Assembly: GCA_026004935.1 (NCBI GenBank)
Contig: BPKC01000001.1
Location: forward strand, 1,054,001 to 1,118,000
Length of the DNA stretch: 64,000 nucleotides
Source: Rhodothalassiaceae bacterium
GTDB lineage: Bacteria; Pseudomonadota; Alphaproteobacteria; Sphingomonadales; Rhodothalassiaceae
Direction of reading: 5' to 3'
Of the stretch, positions 59,982-64,000 are shown one piece after another; the first letter of the stretch is position 1; each line of letters starts with the position of its first letter. The notes beneath the pieces are model-generated. The model was not told the origin of the DNA. It saw only the letters and a program-made list of their open reading frames with translations, and did not search any database. Made by a program: the position numbers and the translations under genes.

Positions 59982-60779
59982 TCACGCCGCCTCATCCGCC
60001 GCAGCGCGCAACGCCCACAGCGCGATGCCGGCCGCCACGGAGACGTTGAGACTGTCTATCAGCGGCCCCGCACCGGGCATCGGGATCGCCACCCGCCAGT
60101 CGAGCTTGCGGCGGGTGAGAGGCCTGAGGCCGCTTCCTTCCGCCCCGAGCACGAGCGCGAGCGGCACGTCGCGCGGGACGGCATCGAGAGGCGAGGCCCC
60201 GGGCCCGGGGGCGAGGCCGACCCGCCAGTAGCCCATTCCGGCCAGCTCATCGAGCGCGCGCGCCAGATTGGGGACCCTCACCCAGGTGATGACATCGAGC
60301 GCGCCTGCGGCCGCCTTCGCCAGCGCACCCGTCTCGGCCGGCGCGTGGCGCGCGGTGGTCACGATTCCCTTCGCCCCGAGGAGCGCGGCCGAGCGCATGA
60401 TCGCACCGACATTGCGGGGGTCCTCGACGCGGTCGAGCACGACGACGCGCGCCCGCCCGCCGGCGTCGGGAGCAAGGTCCGCAAGCGCGCCCGGCGGCAG
60501 AGGCAGGGCCTCCAGCACCAGCCCCTGGTGCGGCGCGTCGTCGCCGACGAGCGCGACAAGCCGCGCCGGATCGGCCGGCGTCACCGCAAGCCCCGCGGGA
60601 AGGGCGACGCCGGTGGCCGCAAGCCGCTCCATCGCGGCGGGCGTCGCAAGCAACCGGATCTTGCGGCGGCGGGGATTGGCGAGCGCGGCGAGCACGGCAT
60701 GCCGGCCGTAGAGAAGAACCGCCGGTGTCCTCCCGCGCCGGCCGGGGCGGTCTGCTGCTGGTCGTGACGGCGCACGCAT
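59982..60779 (-). CDS. rlmB: 23S rRNA 2'-O-ribose methyltransferase, TrmH/RlmB family
   Basis: 265 residues. SPOUT fold with the three TrmH motifs: VVLDRVEDPRNVGAIMRSA, LALVLGAEGSGL and IPMPGAGPLIDSLNVSVA. The N-terminal substrate-binding domain (LLYGRHAVLAALANPRRRK) is that of RlmB, which methylates G2251 in the peptidyl-transferase loop; a related TrmH enzyme cannot be excluded. ATG 60779 follows CGGGAGACAG. Confidence 0.88.
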   Translation of the reverse strand: MRAPSRPAADRPGRRGRTPAVLLYGRHAVLAALANPRRRKIRLLATPAAMERLAATGVALPAGLAVTPADPARLVALVGDDAPHQGLVLEALPLPPGALADLAPDAGGRARVVVLDRVEDPRNVGAIMRSAALLGAKGIVTTARHAPAETGALAKAAAGALDVITWVRVPNLARALDELAGMGYWRVGLAPGPGASPLDAVPRDVPLALVLGAEGSGLRPLTRRKLDWRVAIPMPGAGPLIDSLNVSVAAGIALWALRAAADEAA

Positions 60780-60898
60780 CGGCTGTCTCCCGGCCGGACG
60801 AAACGGGCGCCACACGACACCTGCCCCTGGCTTGACCCGCGGGCGTCAGCGCCCCACATCCGGGCTGCAAGGCCCCGCCGGAGGCCGGCGTCCGCCTG

Positions 60899-60926
60899 TT
60901 GACAGGGCGGGGCTTTTTCGCAATAT
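60899..60926 (+). promoter_or_regulatory. Promoter of the tRNA-Tyr/tRNA-Gly/tuf unit
   Basis: Perfect TTGACA (60899-60904) and CAATAT (60921-60926) with a 16-base spacer, about 70 bases before tRNA-Tyr. The only strong promoter-like sequence ahead of the two tRNAs and tuf, so it probably drives all three. Confidence 0.6.
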
Positions 60927-60994
60927 GCGCCGCACCGAGGCTGCTCGACAAGAGCGGCGGCACGCGGTTTCGCAGCGGGCTTCGGAGACATCCC

Positions 60995-61081
60995 GGAGGG
61001 GTGGCCGAGCGGTCAAAGGCAGCAGACTGTAAATCTGCCGGGTTTATCCCTACGCAGGTTCGAATCCTGCCCCCTCCACCA
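60995..61081 (+). tRNA. tRNA-Tyr (GUA)
   Basis: 87 bases with encoded CCA and the long variable arm of class II tRNAs. Acceptor GGAGGGG/CCCCTCC; anticodon loop CTGTAAA gives GUA; T-arm GGTTCGAATCC. First RNA of the tuf unit. Confidence 0.97.
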
Positions 61082-61165
61082 TCCTCCGCGGCGCGTGTGC
61101 GCCTGTACCCGTCTTGTCCGACGGCTTCGGGGCGACGAGACGTTCGGGCGCGATGGCCGCTTCAT

Positions 61166-61239
61166 GCGGGCGTAGCTCAATGGTAGAGCCCCAGCCTTCC
61201 AAGCTGGTGGTGCGGGTTCGATTCCCGTCGCCCGCTCCA
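61166..61239 (+). tRNA. tRNA-Gly (UCC)
   Basis: 74 bases with encoded CCA. Acceptor GCGGGCG/CGCCCGC, anticodon stem CCAGC/GCTGG with loop CTTCCAA, anticodon UCC, T-arm GGTTCGATTCC. It sits 84 bases after tRNA-Tyr and 110 before tuf. Confidence 0.97.
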
Positions 61240-61349
61240 GGTTCCAGACAGGCCCGGCGGTCGCAGACAGGCCGGTCGGCGGCGTGACCGGCGGCAGGTG
61301 GAAGAGCGCAGCGGACAGGCAGAACGAGACGAGCGGGAAGGCACGAGAC

Positions 61350-62540
61350 ATGTCCAAGGCGAAGTTTGAGCGGACGAAGCCGCATGTGAACGTGGGGACG
61401 ATTGGTCACGTGGACCATGGGAAGACGACGCTGACGGCGGCGATTACGAAGGTGTTGGCGGAGCAGGGCAAGGCGCAGTTCGTGGACTATGCGAACATTG
61501 ACAAGGCGCCGGAGGAGCGCGAGCGGGGGATTACGATATCGACGTCGCATGTGGAGTATGAGACGGACAAGCGGCATTATGCGCATGTCGACTGCCCGGG
61601 TCATGCGGACTATGTGAAGAACATGATCACGGGTGCGGCGCAGATGGACGGAGCGATTCTGGTGGTGTCTGCGGCGGATGGTCCGATGCCGCAGACGCGC
61701 GAGCACATCTTGCTGGCGCGTCAGGTGGGTGTGCCGGCGATCGTGGTGTTTTTGAACAAGGTGGACCAGGTGGACGATCCGGAGCTTCTGGAGCTGGTGG
61801 AGCTGGAGGTCCGGGAGCTTTTGAGTCAGTACGGTTTTCCGGGCGACGAGATTCCGATCATTGCGGGTTCGGCGCTGGCGGCGCTGGAGGGGCGTGATCC
61901 GGAGATCGGGGCGCAGAAGGTGCTGGAGCTGATGAATGCGGTGGACGAGTACATTCCGACGCCGGAGCGTCCGAAGGACAAGCCGTTCCTGATGCCGATC
62001 GAGGACGTGTTCTCGATTTCGGGACGCGGGACGGTGGTGACGGGCCGCGTGGAGCAGGGCGTGGTCAAGGTCGGCGACGAGGTGGAGATCGTGGGCATCC
62101 GTCCGACCCGCAAGACGGTGGTGACGGGTGTGGAGATGTTCCGCAAGATCCTGGACCAGGGCGAGGCGGGCGACAACATCGGCGCGCTGCTGCGCGGTGT
62201 GGGCCGCGACGAGGTGGAGCGCGGTCAGGTTCTGGCGCAGCCCGGATCGATCACGCCGCACACGAAGTTCAAGGCGGAGACCTATGTGCTGACGAAGGAG
62301 GAGGGCGGCCGGCACACGCCGTTCTTCAACAACTACCGTCCGCAGTTCTACTTCCGGACGACGGACGTGACGGGCACGGTGAAGCTGCCGGAGGGCGTGG
62401 AGATGGTGATGCCGGGCGACAATGTGGAGCTCGAGGTCGAGCTCATCAGCCCGATCGCCATGGACGAGGGCCTCAGGTTCGCCATCCGCGAAGGCGGCCG
62501 CACCGTCGGCGCAGGCGTCGTCTCCAAAATCATCGAGTAG
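61350..62540 (+). CDS. tuf: Elongation factor Tu
   Basis: 396 residues. Delivers aminoacyl-tRNA to the ribosome with GTP. G1 [11 protein letters not shown]2 region [16 protein letters not shown]3 [13 protein letters not shown]4 NKVDQVDD, G5 in GSALAALEG; domains 2 and 3 follow to VSKIIE. ATG 61350 gives the standard [14 protein letters not shown] start. Codon choice is odd: from the start to about 62440 Ala is nearly always GCG, Thr ACG, Val GTG and many Ile ATT, then the last ~100 bases switch to GCC/ACC/GTC/ATC like the rest of the window. Confidence 0.98.
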   Translation: MSKAKFERTKPHVNVGTIGHVDHGKTTLTAAITKVLAEQGKAQFVDYANIDKAPEERERGITISTSHVEYETDKRHYAHVDCPGHADYVKNMITGAAQMDGAILVVSAADGPMPQTREHILLARQVGVPAIVVFLNKVDQVDDPELLELVELEVRELLSQYGFPGDEIPIIAGSALAALEGRDPEIGAQKVLELMNAVDEYIPTPERPKDKPFLMPIEDVFSISGRGTVVTGRVEQGVVKVGDEVEIVGIRPTRKTVVTGVEMFRKILDQGEAGDNIGALLRGVGRDEVERGQVLAQPGSITPHTKFKAETYVLTKEEGGRHTPFFNNYRPQFYFRTTDVTGTVKLPEGVEMVMPGDNVELEVELISPIAMDEGLRFAIREGGRTVGAGVVSKIIE

Positions 62541-62572
62541 ACCCCGCCGTCCCGGGCGATGCGGAAAGGGCC

Positions 62573-62602
62573 TTGACAGCGCGCGGCTTTCGGCGCAGTT
62601 AG
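62573..62602 (+). promoter_or_regulatory. Possible promoter of tRNA-Trp/secE/nusG
   Basis: Perfect TTGACA at 62573-62578 in the 293-base gap after tuf. No good -10 follows at 16-18 bases (best AGTTAG at 62597-62602), so the call rests on the -35 and on the position ahead of tRNA-Trp. The rest of the gap shows no gene. Confidence 0.35.
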
Positions 62603-62832
62603 GCGCCCGCAGACGGCGGCCGCGCTTGCGGACGCAGGGATGCGTGCACCCGACGGACGCGAAGGCAAGTGTCTCTGGCGACACGCAAAAGGCGGGAGTC
62701 GGCGAGGCCCTGTCATGCGTCCACGGCCTGATGCGGGTGCGAATCGGCATGCGGCGGGGTTCCCGTCGGGCGGACGCACGGGCGCCGGTCTCACCCTCGT
62801 CGCCTCCCTTGCGTGAGGCGATCGGGCGGCGA

Positions 62833-62908
62833 AGGAGTGTAGCTCAATTGGTAGAGCACCGGTCTCCAAAACCGGGGGTTGTGGGTTCGAGTCCCGCCGC
62901 TCCTGCCA
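62833..62908 (+). tRNA. tRNA-Trp (CCA)
   Basis: 76 bases with encoded CCA tail. Acceptor AGGAGTG/CGCTCCT (one T-G pair), D-arm TAGCTCAATTGGTAGAGC, anticodon stem CCGGT/ACCGG with loop CTCCAAA, anticodon CCA, T-arm GGTTCGAGTCC. Precedes secE as in most alphaproteobacteria. Confidence 0.97.
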
Positions 62909-63015
62909 GCCCGCTCCCGGGCTGTCCGGGGCCGGCATGACGACGGGACAGGGCGGGCGCGCATTCGTCCGGATGGGGCGTCCGGCGGCAGCGGTGGAAG
63001 CGGTCTGAACGGCAC

Positions 63016-63213
63016 ATGGCGAAGCAATCCCCGGCCGATTTCGTACGCGAGGTGCGCCAGGAGCTGCGCAAGGTGACGTGGCCGTCTCTGGCGGAGACGG
63101 GATATTCGACCCTCATGGTGCTGGTGATGGTGGCGCTGATGGCGGGCTTCTTCCTGGCGGTGGACGCCGTGCTCGGCTACGCCGTGAAAAGCGTGCTGGG
63201 GCTTGGAGGCTGA
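63016..63213 (+). CDS. secE: Preprotein translocase subunit SecE
   Basis: 65 residues with a single C-terminal transmembrane helix (LMVLVMVALMAGFFLAVDAV), the short form usual in alphaproteobacteria. The amphipathic cytoplasmic helix FVREVRQELRKVTWPSLAET carries the conserved KVTWPS motif that contacts SecY. Followed by nusG after 5 bases. Confidence 0.96.
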   Translation: MAKQSPADFVREVRQELRKVTWPSLAETGYSTLMVLVMVALMAGFFLAVDAVLGYAVKSVLGLGG

Positions 63214-63218
63214 CTGAG

Positions 63219-63833
63219 GTGGCGGAGACGATGACGGAGACCGCGAAGGCGGAAGGCGCGAATGGAGCCGCCGCTGCCGGCGAGGAGCCCCGGCGCAAGG
63301 TCGCGGGCGCGCGCTGGTACGTGATCCATACGCACTCGAATTTCGAAAAGCACGTCGCGAACGCGATCCGGGATCAGGCGAAGGCCCAGGGGCTGGACGC
63401 GCTGATCGAGGACATCGTCGTGCCCACCGAGGAGGTGATCGAGGTCAGGAAGGGCGAGAAGCGCAAGGTCGAGCGGCGGTTCTTTCCCGGCTACGTGCTG
63501 ATCCGGATGCGGCTGACCGACGACCTGTTCCACCTCATCAAGGGCAATCCGAAGGTGACGGGCTTTCTGGGGCCGAGGGGCAGGCCGTCGCCGATCCGCG
63601 ACGAGGAGGCGATGCGCATCCTCAACCAGGTGAAAGAGGGCGTCGAGCGGCCGAAGCCCAAGGTCAGCTTCGAGATCGGCGAGGAGGTGCGCGTCAAGGA
63701 CGGACCGTTCACCTCCTTCAACGGCATCGTCGAGGATGTGGACGAGGCGCGCGGGCGTCTCAAGGTGTCGGTGTCCATCTTCGGGCGGGCGACCCCGGTG
63801 GAGCTGGAGTTCCACCAGGTCGAGAAGGTGTAG
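63219..63833 (+). CDS. nusG: Transcription termination/antitermination factor NusG
   Basis: 204 residues from GTG 63219, which has GGAGG at 9-base spacing; ATG 63231 is the alternative. NGN domain: WYVIHTHSNFEKHVANAI and RRFFPGYVLIRM, FLGPRGRPSPI. C-terminal KOW domain: EEVRVKDGPFTSFNGIVEDV. Binds RNA polymerase, suppresses pausing and links it to Rho and the ribosome. Last complete gene; ribosomal protein genes should follow. Confidence 0.97.
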   Translation: MAETMTETAKAEGANGAAAAGEEPRRKVAGARWYVIHTHSNFEKHVANAIRDQAKAQGLDALIEDIVVPTEEVIEVRKGEKRKVERRFFPGYVLIRMRLTDDLFHLIKGNPKVTGFLGPRGRPSPIRDEEAMRILNQVKEGVERPKPKVSFEIGEEVRVKDGPFTSFNGIVEDVDEARGRLKVSVSIFGRATPVELEFHQVEKV

Positions 63834-64000
63834 CAGGGATCGTTGCGAAATCCGGCCATGGACGTGACCTGCGGGAGGTGACGTCTCAAAGGCCGTGTTG
63901 TCGGCGGCGCCAGGGTGGATCCGCGGGATCCGGCGCGCCGGACGGAAAAAGCGCGGGAGGCTCGCCACGGCCACGTACCGCGCCCCATTCCCGCGAGAGC
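63834..64000 (+). other. Leader region downstream of nusG
   Basis: The remaining 167 bases have no open gene. A GTGGATCCGCGGGATCC palindrome-rich stretch lies at 63914-63930. By gene order this should be the leader before rplK, but that gene is outside the window. Confidence 0.4.

Overview
The window is very GC-rich and reads as the chromosome of an alphaproteobacterium of undetermined order. Supporting signs: a plant/alpha-type glutamate-cysteine ligase, an NDUFS4-like complex I accessory subunit, a 37-residue aa3-oxidase subunit IV, the order tRNA-Tyr, tRNA-Gly, tuf, tRNA-Trp, secE, nusG, and many short palindromic intergenic repeats of the kind whose translations give false ORFs across this class. 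Most of the sequence is ordinary core metabolism with tightly packed or overlapping genes. Two AT-rich patches interrupt it and hold the most interesting content.

Layout: 0.1-4.1 kb, repeat array, a TTL-like/PqqD/HprK-like fusion and a monoheme cytochrome with a long Glu-Ala linker. 4.3-6.8 kb, a retron-like defence island: a HEPN-like protein, a winged-helix protein, a structured msr-msd-like RNA and a reverse transcriptase. 6.8-14.6 kb, amidohydrolase/permease operon, GshA, RsmE, a Nudix hydrolase and a lone Flp pilin, separated by REP clusters. 14.6-20.7 kb, gltD-gltB. 20.9-28.2 kb, YceI/cytochrome b561/ApbE redox genes, a cell-wall amidase, an EamA transporter and a DjlA-like protein. 28.3-38.9 kb, 5-oxoprolinase, a fatty acyl-CoA ligase, dnaB and glutathionylspermidine synthetase/amidase. 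38.8-42.1 kb, two tRNAs, an NDUFS4-like subunit and an acetate-type symporter operon.

42.6-44.9 kb is a second AT-rich island: a small precursor peptide with a double-glycine leader, an intercistronic hairpin, a graspetide-type ATP-grasp ligase split by a one-base frameshift, and a secreted six-cysteine protein of unknown role. This looks like a ribosomally made, omega-ester/amide-crosslinked peptide cluster.

45-54 kb returns to catabolism: FMN-dependent hydroxyacid dehydrogenase, a TPP enzyme, glutaryl-CoA dehydrogenase, enoyl-CoA hydratase, an acyl-CoA ligase and a hydrolase/OsmC fusion. 54-60 kb has a two-domain M16 peptidase and a YtrA-type GntR/ABC operon with its own promoter and operator-like repeat. 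60-64 kb is translation and transcription machinery (rlmB, three tRNAs, tuf, secE, nusG) leading towards the ribosomal protein operon outside the window.

REP-type repeat clusters sit almost exclusively between converging genes. All functional calls come from reading the translated sequence and motif recognition; no database search was run.
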